Below, piece by piece: positions 16,856-27,500 of a DNA stretch of 64,000 nt (position 1 is its first letter; every line of letters begins with the position of its first letter). Under the pieces are notes generated by a model, which was not told where the DNA came from, searched no databases, and was given only the letters and a program-made list of their open reading frames with translations. Both the position numbers and the translations under genes were made by a program. The stretch is from assembly GCA_031415055.1 (NCBI GenBank), contig JANOQZ010000009.1, positions 6,837 to 70,836 of the forward strand. Direction: 5' to 3'. Source of the stretch: JANMOK01 sp031415055. GTDB taxonomy: Bacteria; Pseudomonadota; Alphaproteobacteria; Rhodobacterales; Rhodobacteraceae.

Positions 16856-17560
16856 TTGGTCAGAAAAACCATCGCTCAAATGCAAGCAAGCGAAATCCAA
16901 TGTTGGCTGGCGCGACCCGACGAGGTTGATATTGAAACCTTGTTGCCGCAACTTTCGCCTGACGAACTTGCGCGCGCCAACCGCTATCGCTTTCCAGAAG
17001 ACCGTGAGGCTTTTGTCTTGGCCCACGCGATGCGACGCGCCGAACTGGCACGATACCTAGACCGCCCGCCAACGCAAATTAGGTTTGGACGTTCGCCAAA
17101 AGGCCGCCCGGTTTTGGTGGATACTCCCAGCGGCGACTTTGCCTTTTCGGCATCGCGCCGCCGAGGATTGGTGGTTTTTGCGCTTGGCAATACCGCGCGA
17201 CTTGGGGTGGATGTTGAACAGGTCAGTCACATCGAACATCCCGAGATGATCCTGTCAAAATTCTTGGATCCAATCAGTCTTGCCAAACTATCCGGCCTGT
17301 CGGGTTTGGCACAGCAAGCGCATTTCGCGCAACTTTGGACAATCACCGAAGCCTGCGCCAAAGCGCGGGGAACGGGATTGGAAACGTTTTCGCCACGACT
17401 TGAAATCCGTTACGATTCGCCCGATTTCGCCATTGTTCAGGATGGTCAAAATCATTGGCGCTGCAATATTTACGCGCCCGATGACCTGCACAAGACCACC
17501 GTCGCCTATGCGGGCGACGCTTGGCTGCCGGTTCAGATAAGACAATGGATACCAAATTGA
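16856..17560 (+). CDS. 4'-phosphopantetheinyl transferase (Sfp type)
   Basis: 234 residues. The fold is recognisable from 'FSASRRRGLVVFALG', 'LGVDVEQVSHIE' (metal-binding Asp and Glu) and 'WTITEACAKARGTGL'. This family moves the phosphopantetheine arm from CoA onto the serine of carrier domains and so should activate the PCP and ACP of the neighbouring NRPS and PKS. The usual W-x-x-K-E-x-x-x-K has Thr in place of the first Lys, while the catalytic Glu and second Lys are kept. Start is uncertain: TTG 16856, or ATG 16880 ('MQASEIQCW'). It overlaps the next gene. Confidence 0.85.
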   Translation: MVRKTIAQMQASEIQCWLARPDEVDIETLLPQLSPDELARANRYRFPEDREAFVLAHAMRRAELARYLDRPPTQIRFGRSPKGRPVLVDTPSGDFAFSASRRRGLVVFALGNTARLGVDVEQVSHIEHPEMILSKFLDPISLAKLSGLSGLAQQAHFAQLWTITEACAKARGTGLETFSPRLEIRYDSPDFAIVQDGQNHWRCNIYAPDDLHKTTVAYAGDAWLPVQIRQWIPN

Positions 17561-18420
17561 GAATAGGCTCATCGATGCAATTATCGTTGGTCGTCGTCGT
17601 TGGTGCAGCTTTGTGCGTGGCCATGTTGTTGATCTGGTTTCACAAGTCACTGATTTATCAGTTTGACGAAACGCCCGCTTCGCCGGAAGCCGTTGGAATC
17701 GTCGGTCTGCGCCACGAAAGCTTTTTATCGCCGGATGGCCAGATGATCCGCGCTTGGATCAGCCAGCCGGTTGGCGACGCCCCGGTCATGCTTTTTTTCC
17801 CCGGCAATTTTTCGTCCTCAATAGCGTCGGTGAAAAAACTGTTGCCGTTCGTCGAGCGCTGTTACGGCATCGCTGTCCTCGAATACCAGGGCATGGGCGG
17901 CGCGCCGGGTGTGCCGTCGGAACACAACTTTCGTGCCGATGCGCGTGAACTGTACGACCAGCTCGATACCCTGATGGGTCATCATATCGCTGCGGAACGC
18001 CGTGTCTTATACGGCTTCAGTTTGGGAACTGGTGTCGCCATTCCCTTGGCTCTGGAACGCAAAGCTGCGGCACTTGTCTTGGAATCGCCTTTCGCCAGTT
18101 TGACCGATTTTTTCACGCGAAAATTTCGTGGGCTGCCGATGAATTGGCTGATGCGGTCAGAGAGATACGACATGCTTGCACCTGTCGCCGCGCTTAACAT
18201 ACCAACAATGTTGCTGCGCGGGGAATTGGACAACGCCATTCCAGTATTTTCGTTCGATGCGCTGGCCCAATCAGCGTCGCCGCAGACAATCATCAAACGC
18301 TATCCGGCAGCAGGTCACGCCGACTTGGCCAAGCATGGCGCTGTCGAAGATATTCTAGATTTTGTTCAGAAGAACACTAGCGCCGCACCCGCAGAATGTC
18401 ATTCAACTGTTCAGCAATGA
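17545..18420 (+). CDS. Alpha/beta hydrolase with N-terminal membrane anchor
   Basis: About 291 residues from ATG 17545, inside the end of the PPTase gene. An N-terminal hydrophobic helix ('LSLVVVVGAALCVAMLLIW') anchors or exports the protein. The catalytic domain has the nucleophile elbow 'YGFSLGTG', 'LRGELDNAIP' around the acid, and a His in 'AAGHADLAKHG'. It resembles the BEM46/FrsA-like serine hydrolases of unknown substrate. Its 3' end overlaps the 3' end of the convergent PKS gene by 44 bp. A role in processing or releasing an acyl or glycan product is only a guess from position. Confidence 0.75.
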   Translation: MDTKLRIGSSMQLSLVVVVGAALCVAMLLIWFHKSLIYQFDETPASPEAVGIVGLRHESFLSPDGQMIRAWISQPVGDAPVMLFFPGNFSSSIASVKKLLPFVERCYGIAVLEYQGMGGAPGVPSEHNFRADARELYDQLDTLMGHHIAAERRVLYGFSLGTGVAIPLALERKAAALVLESPFASLTDFFTRKFRGLPMNWLMRSERYDMLAPVAALNIPTMLLRGELDNAIPVFSFDALAQSASPQTIIKRYPAAGHADLAKHGAVEDILDFVQKNTSAAPAECHSTVQQ

Positions 18421-21400
18421 TGCCGATTGTCGGGTCGGACATCATATTGAAATGGTCGCAATCAAAGCGATGCACGTTGATTGCGCCCGTCGCCACCGTC
18501 TCCCACCCCAGTTTCTTGCCGGCGCGCAAAAATTCGGTCCCCGCCTGCCCAGCGGTGAAAAGGGTAATATCGCCATCGTATTCGGTCGGTTTATAGCGCG
18601 ATTGCGCCACGCGATATGCGTCGGTCATGCGCCGACCCATATGCTCGGCTGGCACGCGCTGGCCGCTTGCGACAAGGCGTTTGATCTCGACACTTTTTTG
18701 CCGATCTTCACGGTTTTTGCGCCGCCGTTTCGGCCAATCCATCGCGAAGGCCAAGCTCCAATGCCGCACGGCCCACAGTTTTTCCAGCCGCGTCATTTTC
18801 GTTTGGGTTACATGCGGGGCGAGCGAGTCAAACATGATCACCGGGCCGACCTTTTGGCCGTCGGCTTTCAGTCTTTGGGCCATATCATAGGCAACAACGC
18901 CGCCGCCGGAATAGCCCGCTAGGAAATAGGGCCCCTCGGGTTGAACAGCGCGGATGGCGGCCAGATAGATCGTCGCCATTTCCTCGATTGTATCGAGCGG
19001 TTCAAGCGCCCCGTCGGCGCCTTGCGCCTGCAATCCGTAGAAACTTTGGTTTCGGTTCAAATAACCGGCAAGTGAGCGGAAGTTCAGCACATTTCCGCCA
19101 GCGCCATGCACACAGAAAAGCGGTGGCACATCGTCGGCACCTTTCTTGATCTGCACCAAAGGCGACCACGTGCGCACCGAGGGCAAGGCTGTTTTCTCGG
19201 CATTTTCGCCAATGTCGATGCCGCCTTCCGAGATCACCAAATTGGCCAACGACCGCAATGTCGGTGCCTGAAACAGCGCCGCCAAGGGAAGATCGACGTC
19301 AAATTCCTTGCGAATTTTGGCAAACAACCGCACCGCCGAAAGCGAATGCCCGCCAATATCGAAAAAATCATCGTCCGGTTTGACGTCGCTGACCCCCAGT
19401 AATTCGTCCCAATATACCGCGATGGCACGTTCAACTTTGTTGGCGTAATCAGAAGCCGTCGTGTCGTCGCCACTGCGGCTGCGGGGCGCGCGAGCCGGTC
19501 GGGCTGCCGCTTGGGTGAACTGCAAACGCAGAGCGCTGGGTGGCAGGCTGGAAACGATCATCTGGCGCTGCATGCCGGTCAAAGCCAAAGCAAAAACCGC
19601 CGGTGCCTCGCTGGCACGGATACCTTGCATCAACATGCGCGAGGTTAGCGAGGGTTCATCCTGCTGCACATTGGCAAGCTGTTCCTTGCTGACATAGCGC
19701 ATCGAAAGGCCTTCAAGAATGACCAGGGGCTGATCCGACTTGCCAAACAGCGCTACATCAAATTTGGCCATCCGTTCGCGTTCATGCATGCGCAAAATAG
19801 CGCGACCGGTCAGATTGGGCTGAAGTCGCCCCAACAGCCGAACCCGGTCCACCGAGACAGGGGCATAAACGGCGCGGGGAATGCCATGCAGTTCGGGCAG
19901 CAAATGCAACCCAATCGTCACCGCCATATCGGTCAGGCCGGGATGAAATGGATAATCGTGCAAGTCGCTTTCAAATTGCTGCGGCAAAGCGAATTCGGCC
20001 TGCACCGCTTTTGCACCAGTTCTTATGGTGCCGATATTTTGCCAACGCGGGCCAAAGTCGATCAAACCGGATTGCAACGCGTGACCGCTGTTTACCGATA
20101 CGTCATTTGCCACCACGAATTTCAGGTCATTGGGGAGGGTCACATCTGCCCGTTTGCGACGAACCAGACGCGAGCGGCAATGCTCCAGAAATATCGCGTC
20201 GCGTTCTGCTGAAGATTCGATGCGCAGATCATAGCCGTCAGGTTCCGGCTGCAATCGTAGCTTCACGACGCGCGGCAGGTCTTTGGGAAACGCCATTGGT
20301 AGCGCCAGTGACAGCGCCTGCGTTTCAAACGTCGCCTTAGGCTCAACCGCCGCGGCAGCCGCCTGCACTATTTCAAAATAGGCAGTGCCCGGAAGCACTT
20401 TGACACCGCCGACGACATGATCGTGCAGCACCCAAAGTTTGGTTGGATCATAGGCCATTTCAAAGGTGATTGACCCATCGGTTTGCCTTGTCAGCGGACC
20501 AAGCAAGGGGTGTGGCCCGGGTTCTTGGGTTCCAAGACCATAAGCTTTTGCGGCCATGCCAATGTCGCTCCACACACCCCAGGCGATGGAAATGCCGTCC
20601 GGGCGCGATGCCGCCAGCGCCTCCAGCCAAGCGTTTGCCGCCACATAATCCACCTGCCCCGGCGGCGCGATCACGACGGAAGAGGACGAAAACACCGCGA
20701 AGAAATCAAGCGTGCCCACCGGCAGAAGCTCGGATAAATTACGCCCACCGGCAACCTTCGGCGCAAGAACGGCCAAGGCATCATCCAAAGTTTTCGCCGC
20801 CATCGGAGCATCGTTAATGGTGCCCGCAGCGTGGAAAACGCCGTTGATCGCGCCATGATCCTTGCTGATTGAATCGAGCGCGGACGACAAACTTTCCTTG
20901 TCGGTCACATCTGCTGACAGCAAACTTATCGAACCCCCAGCCGCTTTAGCTTCGCTGATAAGGGCCGTCATTCGCGAATCTTGCACCGAGGCACTACGTC
21001 CTAGCAAAGCGACGTTTGCCTTGAAATCATGCGCCAGAAAGCGGGCCAGTTCGCGACCAATACCACCGGCTCCGCCGGAAATGACATAAGTCGCACCAGA
21101 TTTCAGCCGCGAAACCGGGGATTTCGCGGTCTGGATCGGCGAAAGCGCCGCGACGAATCGTTTGCCACTACGCAGAATAACGTGGTCTTCGCGCGACTTG
21201 GCATCGCCCTCGGACAATATCATCGCGGCGCATTGCTGTGCCGACATCGACGATTCAACTTCAATCAACTGCGCGGTCAGCCCGGTAATTTCACGCGGCG
21301 CAACGCGAACGGGTCCAAGCAATAGGGCACCGTCGGGGTTGTTCATAATCTCGTTGGTGACGAATGTAACCCGCGTTTCGGCTGCTATATCGGCCAGTTG

Positions 21401-24400
21401 CAAGGCCCGCATCAACAGGAACGGTGCGTTAAACCCATCGGATTCGCTGGGCCACAAATAGAGAATACTGGTAGCATTAAATCGTCCGACAAGCGTTTCA
21501 AAATCGGCAGGCGACGCTGCATTCAACCCATATCCGTGCGGCAATTCGGCGAATATTTCTGCAGGCCGCACCAGTTTTACCTCAGCACCAACACCGCGTA
21601 GTCGTGCTTGAATCGCCGCCGAAAGGGCGCTTTCATCGTCAAATATCAGCCAGTTCGCGCCGCGTTTTGCCTCGGCCAGTGGCAGCGGGGTTTCGCGCCA
21701 AACCCATGTTTCGAACCAATCCGCAATATTGCTACGCCGTGACAGCATATCCGGTTTGTTGCCAGCCTCAGCTGCAACAACCGGCTTACCGGGGTGAACC
21801 CAATGGACTTGCTTTTCAAAGGCATAGGTCGGAAGCGAAACCCGCTGCCCGCCAGCGCTGGGCAATGCCGTCCAATCCAAATCGCCGCCCATCGTCCAGA
21901 TTTTCGCGGCGCTGGTCAAGGCAAACGCCAAATCGTCGTCAACCTCTTTCGCTTGCCGGGTTGAAGACACCACCGCGACGGGCTTATTCGCGGCGTCGCT
22001 CATCTGCGCTAAGGACCCCAAAGAATTGCCGGGACCGATTTCTAACAAAATCTGGCTTGGTTTGGCCAGAACTTGCCGCATGGCAGCGCCAAAACGCACG
22101 GTATTGCGCAGATGTCGCGTCCAATAATCGGCGGAAGCATGGTCGCCGCCCTGCGCCCAATCGCCGCGAGTCGAAGATGCAAACGCGATAGTGCCTTTGC
22201 CGTAGCTGACTTTCTCCAGTCGCGCCCGGAATTCCGCCAAAGCGGGTTCCAACATGCGTGAATGCGCGGCAACATTGATCCGCAACCGCTTGGCCTCAGT
22301 TTCCGTCCCGACCAGCTTTGCTTCCAGCGCGGCAATTTTATCAACCGGACCGGATACCACGCACAAATCCGGCGCATTGATCGCGGCAAAATCCAAATCG
22401 TCGCCGATGATGTTTCGCACGACGGCTTCACCCGCCGGAATTGCCGCCATGGCACCTTCTGGTAAATCTTCCATCAACCGCCCGCGCAGCGAAACGATCA
22501 GCAAGGCGTCCGCCAGGGTCAGAATGCCCGAAATGACTGCGCCAGTATATTCACCTGCCGAGTGGCCGATCATCGCCGTTGGCTGCACGCCCCAGCTTTG
22601 CCACATGCGGGCATAGGCGATTTCCAGCACAAAAAGGGCTGGCAGGGCATAAATCGGGCGTTCCAGTTGTGCCGATGCGGCTTTGTCACTCGCCTCACGT
22701 TCAAACATGATTTGACGCAAGTCACCCGGCACATCAGCGGGCATGACGGCAAAACAGGCCTCAACGGCGTCGCGGAAGGCGGGGACGACTGCCAGTAAAT
22801 CCTTGCCAACACCGGGAAATTGCGCCCCACCACCGGGGAACATGAAGACGATTCCCGGCGTTTCCTTGGTCGCCTGACCGTTGGCGATACGACGCTTGTC
22901 GCCGTCCTTTAGGGTGCGCTGCAGCCCTTCCAGATCGCGCGCAACCAGTGCTCGGCGTCGATCAAAATTGCGCCGTCCGGTTTGCAGAGTGAAGGCCGCA
23001 TCGGCCAGATTGAAGCCTACTTCCGGCGCGTCGAGAAATTCCTGCCACTTGCCGCCCAAATCGTCCAACGAAGCGTCGTTTCGTGCCGAAAACGGCAGAA
23101 TGCGCCATTGGTCTTGCGCCGGAGTGGCCGCGCGTAACGGTGCCTCCTGCACAATCACATGCGCATTGGTTCCGCCCACGCCAAGCGAGTTCACCGCCGC
23201 CCGGCGCGGCACCTTGCCCCTTGGCCAAGGTTGCAGCTTGTTGGCGACATAAAACGGACTGGCTGCGATATTGAAGCGTGAATTCGGCGTCTCATAGTTC
23301 AAAGACGGCGGAATGGCCTCGTTTCGCAGCGCCTGCGCCACCTTGATCAAACTTGCCGCACCTGCCGCTGTATCAAGATGCCCGATGTTGGTTTTTACCG
23401 AACCGATGCCGCAGAATTGCTTGCCACCGTCGCCATAGGCTTGGGTCAAAGCCGCAAGTTCAATCGGGTCGCCCACCGGCGTGCCGGTGCCATGCGCCTC
23501 GATGTAACTGACGCTTGCCGCTTCGATACCCGCCAAAGCCAAAGCCTCTGCCGCAGCTTCCGCCTGACCGTCAACCGACGGGGCAAGATACCCCGCCTTT
23601 TGCGAGCCGTCGTTGTTTACCGCTGATCCGATCAGCACAGCGCGAATATCGTCACCATCGGCTATGGCATCATCCAAGCGGCGCAGCAGCAGCACCGCAG
23701 CGCCGGAGCCAAATACTGTGCCTTTGGAATTCTCATCAAAGGCTCGACACAAACCATCGGGCGACAGAATTTCACCTTCGGTAAACCGATAACCTTGCCG
23801 ATGTGGCAGTTCGATTGTCACACCGCCTGCCAGCGCCATGTCGCATTCGCCTGACAACAGCGAGGCCGAGGCCAAATGCACCGCCACCAGCGAGGTCGAA
23901 CACGCCGTCTGCACCGCAATCGACGGCCCGCGCAGGTTCAGCAAATATGACAGCCGCGTCGGCATAAAGTCTTTGTCATTGCCAGTATGGCGCAGCAGGA
24001 ACAGGCCGACTTGCGCTACCAAGTCGGGATTGCTGAGCAAGTTGAACGGCAGATAGGCCTGCATGCCTGAACCAGCAAAAACCCCAATTCGCCCGTCAAA
24101 TTTCTCTGGCACATGCCCGGAATCTTCAAACGCCTCCCACGCCGTTTCCAGAAAGTGCCGGTGCTGGGGATCAAGAATCGAGGCTTCGCGCGGGCTGAAA
24201 CCAAAGAAACCTGCGTCAAAACACTCCATATCCGGCAAGATATTGGCGGCGCGAACATAATTCGGGTCGGCCAGATCGGCGGCACTTACGCCTTCCGCCA
24301 TCAATTCTTCTTCGGTCAACCAACGCGTTGCCGTGCGCCCATCGGCCAGCATCTGCCAGAATCGCCTGACATTGCGCGCAGCCGGAAACCGCCCTGCCAT

Positions 24401-24451
24401 GCCGACAATGGCAATATGTTCTGAAGTTGAGGACACGCCACCCGCACTCAT
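18377..24451 (-). CDS. Type I polyketide synthase, KS-AT-KR-DH-ACP-TE
   Basis: About 2,024 residues (GTG at 24454 is also possible). KS: cysteine in 'TACSTSL' near residue 183, then 'EAHGTGTPVGDP' and 'KTNIGHLDTAAG'. AT: 'GHSAGEY' near 629, with 'AAHS' at the specificity site, not diagnostic between malonyl and methylmalonyl. KR: 'GGAGGIG' near 1129 with Tyr and Asn in 'DYVAANAW'. DH: 'HDHVVGGVKVLPG' near 1345 and Asp in 'HPGLTD'. ACP: 'GGHSLS' near 1702. TE: 'GYSGGG' near 1847 and 'DHFNMM'. All domains look active. KR precedes DH, unlike the textbook order. It starts 52 bp after the NRPS stop and should take over its aminoacyl chain for one extension and release. Confidence 0.93.
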   Translation of the reverse strand: MSAGGVSSTSEHIAIVGMAGRFPAARNVRRFWQMLADGRTATRWLTEEELMAEGVSAADLADPNYVRAANILPDMECFDAGFFGFSPREASILDPQHRHFLETAWEAFEDSGHVPEKFDGRIGVFAGSGMQAYLPFNLLSNPDLVAQVGLFLLRHTGNDKDFMPTRLSYLLNLRGPSIAVQTACSTSLVAVHLASASLLSGECDMALAGGVTIELPHRQGYRFTEGEILSPDGLCRAFDENSKGTVFGSGAAVLLLRRLDDAIADGDDIRAVLIGSAVNNDGSQKAGYLAPSVDGQAEAAAEALALAGIEAASVSYIEAHGTGTPVGDPIELAALTQAYGDGGKQFCGIGSVKTNIGHLDTAAGAASLIKVAQALRNEAIPPSLNYETPNSRFNIAASPFYVANKLQPWPRGKVPRRAAVNSLGVGGTNAHVIVQEAPLRAATPAQDQWRILPFSARNDASLDDLGGKWQEFLDAPEVGFNLADAAFTLQTGRRNFDRRRALVARDLEGLQRTLKDGDKRRIANGQATKETPGIVFMFPGGGAQFPGVGKDLLAVVPAFRDAVEACFAVMPADVPGDLRQIMFEREASDKAASAQLERPIYALPALFVLEIAYARMWQSWGVQPTAMIGHSAGEYTGAVISGILTLADALLIVSLRGRLMEDLPEGAMAAIPAGEAVVRNIIGDDLDFAAINAPDLCVVSGPVDKIAALEAKLVGTETEAKRLRINVAAHSRMLEPALAEFRARLEKVSYGKGTIAFASSTRGDWAQGGDHASADYWTRHLRNTVRFGAAMRQVLAKPSQILLEIGPGNSLGSLAQMSDAANKPVAVVSSTRQAKEVDDDLAFALTSAAKIWTMGGDLDWTALPSAGGQRVSLPTYAFEKQVHWVHPGKPVVAAEAGNKPDMLSRRSNIADWFETWVWRETPLPLAEAKRGANWLIFDDESALSAAIQARLRGVGAEVKLVRPAEIFAELPHGYGLNAASPADFETLVGRFNATSILYLWPSESDGFNAPFLLMRALQLADIAAETRVTFVTNEIMNNPDGALLLGPVRVAPREITGLTAQLIEVESSMSAQQCAAMILSEGDAKSREDHVILRSGKRFVAALSPIQTAKSPVSRLKSGATYVISGGAGGIGRELARFLAHDFKANVALLGRSASVQDSRMTALISEAKAAGGSISLLSADVTDKESLSSALDSISKDHGAINGVFHAAGTINDAPMAAKTLDDALAVLAPKVAGGRNLSELLPVGTLDFFAVFSSSSVVIAPPGQVDYVAANAWLEALAASRPDGISIAWGVWSDIGMAAKAYGLGTQEPGPHPLLGPLTRQTDGSITFEMAYDPTKLWVLHDHVVGGVKVLPGTAYFEIVQAAAAAVEPKATFETQALSLALPMAFPKDLPRVVKLRLQPEPDGYDLRIESSAERDAIFLEHCRSRLVRRKRADVTLPNDLKFVVANDVSVNSGHALQSGLIDFGPRWQNIGTIRTGAKAVQAEFALPQQFESDLHDYPFHPGLTDMAVTIGLHLLPELHGIPRAVYAPVSVDRVRLLGRLQPNLTGRAILRMHERERMAKFDVALFGKSDQPLVILEGLSMRYVSKEQLANVQQDEPSLTSRMLMQGIRASEAPAVFALALTGMQRQMIVSSLPPSALRLQFTQAAARPARAPRSRSGDDTTASDYANKVERAIAVYWDELLGVSDVKPDDDFFDIGGHSLSAVRLFAKIRKEFDVDLPLAALFQAPTLRSLANLVISEGGIDIGENAEKTALPSVRTWSPLVQIKKGADDVPPLFCVHGAGGNVLNFRSLAGYLNRNQSFYGLQAQGADGALEPLDTIEEMATIYLAAIRAVQPEGPYFLAGYSGGGVVAYDMAQRLKADGQKVGPVIMFDSLAPHVTQTKMTRLEKLWAVRHWSLAFAMDWPKRRRKNREDRQKSVEIKRLVASGQRVPAEHMGRRMTDAYRVAQSRYKPTEYDGDITLFTAGQAGTEFLRAGKKLGWETVATGAINVHRFDCDHFNMMSDPTIGIIAEQLNDILRVRR

Positions 24452-24506
24452 CACCGACCAACCGCGATTCTACTCGATTTATCTATCACTTAGCACGGCC
24501 CACTGA

Positions 24507-27500
24507 CTAGCTTCCAGTGCGACGCGCCATTCGGTCACGCCGCGCCATTGCGCGTTCCTGTCCGCGTTTGGCGGCGGAATTGTCGTTGGACGCTTCACCT
24601 TCAAGGCGCGCGGCCAGAGATCGGATCGTTGAATAGCGGAACATATCGACGATCGGGATTTCCTTGCCGAACTTTTGTTTCAACCGACGTTGCACCTGCA
24701 CGACCAGCAACGAATGGCCGCCAAGGTCAAAGAAATTATCGGTCATGCCAACATGCGTCAGCCCCAGCGCCTCACGCCAGATTTCGGCGATGGCTTCTTG
24801 GGTATCACCTTCGGCTTCGATGGTTTCAGTAACCTGCGAAGTTTGCAGAGTTGTCAGCGCTTTGCGGTCAATCTTGCCATTGGGCGTCATCGGGAAGCGT
24901 TCTTGCACGACGATAAGCGAGGGAACCATGAAATCGGGCAACATCCCGGTTAGCGCCTGACGCAGTTCTATTGGGTCAATCGCCATCCCAGCATTGGCAA
25001 TGCAATATCCAACCAAGCGTTTCTCGCCCACAGCGTCGGTCTGCGCGACAACGACGCTTTGGCGCACATTCGGCAGGGCAGACAACTTGGCTTCGATCTC
25101 GCCCAGTTCAATGCGGTGGCCGCGAATTTTGACCTGATTGTCGATCCGACCCAAAAACTCAAGAACTTCACCTTGCCGTCGGACAAGATCGCCGGTGCGA
25201 TAAAAACGGCTTCCGCCGCTTTCAACAAACCGATCCGCCGTCAAATCGGTGCGGTTCCAATAGCCTTGCGCGACGCCATCACCACCGATCCACAGTTCAC
25301 CGGCGATGCCTTCGGGCAGGGACTGTCCAAAGGCGTTGCGCACGCTCAAGATCGTGTTGGCAATCGCATTGCCTAACGGCACTTTTTCACCGACCGCATC
25401 CAACTGCGCGACCGACGACCACACGGTCGTTTCCGTTGGGCCATACATGTTCAGCAAAACGCCCGGAACTTGTTCGCGCAGACCACGCGCCAATTCGGGC
25501 GGCAATGCCTCGCCGCCAACCAACATCACCTGCAGCCGAGCCAAGGCCGTGCGCCCTGGCGCGTCGGCCAACAGCATGGACGACGCCGAGGGCGTGCATT
25601 GCAAATGGGTGATGCGATTCTCGACGATATGCTCGGCGACCGAAGCTTTGCGGCTGACACCTTCGGCACTTTTCACATTGTCCATCAAGGCTTTGATGTG
25701 TTGCAAATGGGCCAGAGCCAAATCGGTATCGACGCCAAAGTCAATGAGACATGCGATTTCATCGACCCCAATCGCTGCCACTTTGCGCACGATTTCGACG
25801 CAACTATCCGGCGTGCCAAACAGGCCAGAATCGCGATAGTAACGGTCAAACGCATGGTCAAGCAGCGCGTCGGTTTCCTCCTTGCTCAGCTCCTCTTTTT
25901 CGAACACTTGCTGGGGTGTCATCCCGCTGACATCGGCTTTTTGCACAAATGTCGGGAACGACCACGAAGCGCGTTTGATCAAATCGACCGCGCTTTTGAG
26001 GTAAGACCGCATCGGCAACCGTACGGTTTCGCGCACGGAATCTTCGTCATCGCCAACGAACGTATGCAGCATCAACGTCACGGTTCCCAAGCCGGGATGC
26101 CCAGTCTCGGCCCAGGCCACCCGATAGGCGCGGATTTTTTCGGCAACTTCGTCAAATGTTTGTCCCAAAAGATGGGTTAGCACACCGCACCCTTTCCGAG
26201 CCGCTGCGGCAAAAGTCTCGGGGTTGCCCGCTGCGGTGATCCACATTGGAATCTCGCTTTGCACTGGTCGGGGCAAGGTCGTGGTCTTGATCATCTCGCC
26301 TTTGTGGTTGGGAAAATCGACCGGCTCACCGCGCCAAAGGGCGCGAACCGTGTCGATGCTTTCCAGCATAACATCTTTGCGATTGTCAAAATTCTGCGGC
26401 TGCAAGATGAAATCATTCGGCTGCCAGCCCGAGGCAATCGCCATGCCGGCGCGACCGCCCGACAAGTTATCAACCAGAGCCCAATCCTCGGCGGCCCTTA
26501 CTGGATGATGCAGCGGCAGAACAATCGACCCAGCACGGATTTTGACGTTCTTGGTGATGCCTGCGACCATTGCCGAGGCAACCGCCGGGTTCGGGTAAAG
26601 TCCGCCAAAAGCATGGAAGTGGCGCTCGGGAGTCCAAACCGCCTCAAAGCCATTTTCGTCGGCAAACTTCGCCCCTTCCAACAACAGGCGATAGGCATGA
26701 TGCCCCGAACCAGCGGCCTCAGACGCAAAGTAGAACAGGCTAAAACTGGGGCTATCGTCGCTGCCAGACCCATCGGTTTGCAGCACAACGGTGATGCCGC
26801 GTGTCAGGGTCCAGAATATCTCCAGCACCGAAATATCGAACGAAACCGACGTCACCGCCAGCAGTCGGTCGCCCGCTTTGTGCGGCACAACGGCGTCCAT
26901 CCCGGCCATGAAATTCATCACGTTTGAATGGCTGACCATTACGCCCTTTGGCGTGCCCGTAGAGCCCGATGTATAGATCAGATAGGCCAGCCCACCCGAA
27001 GCGCCCTGAAGGGCCTTCAGTGGCTCTCCTACTGAGTTTGGCGCGATGGTTTTCGCAGGGTCCAGGGCAAAGGTGTGGGCTTGCTTGGAATCGGCAACAA
27101 TCAGCGCCGCGCCGCTATCGGTCAGCATGAATTTTATCCGGTCAATCGGATAGTCGGGGTCCAGCGGCAGATAGGCGGCACTGGTCTTCAAGATTGCCAG
27201 CATCGCCACAACAAGGTCGGTCGAGCGCGGCAGGCACAGGCCGACAACAACCCCGGCTTTGGCACCTTTTGCCGCCAAAGCACCTGCCAAAGCCGAGGCG
27301 CGTGCGTCCAATTCAGCATAGGTCAGTTTTTCACCACCCGCTTCCAGCGCGGTTTGGTCGGGAGTCGCTTGTGCTCGCGCGTAAAACGCCCGGTCTATGC
27401 TTTCATCCGGTTCCAGCGCCATCTTTGGGCCGACCAAATCTGCGGGTGCATTCAAGGGTATTTCCGCCAATTTCGCGGCCGAATTAGCGACAAATTCCGC

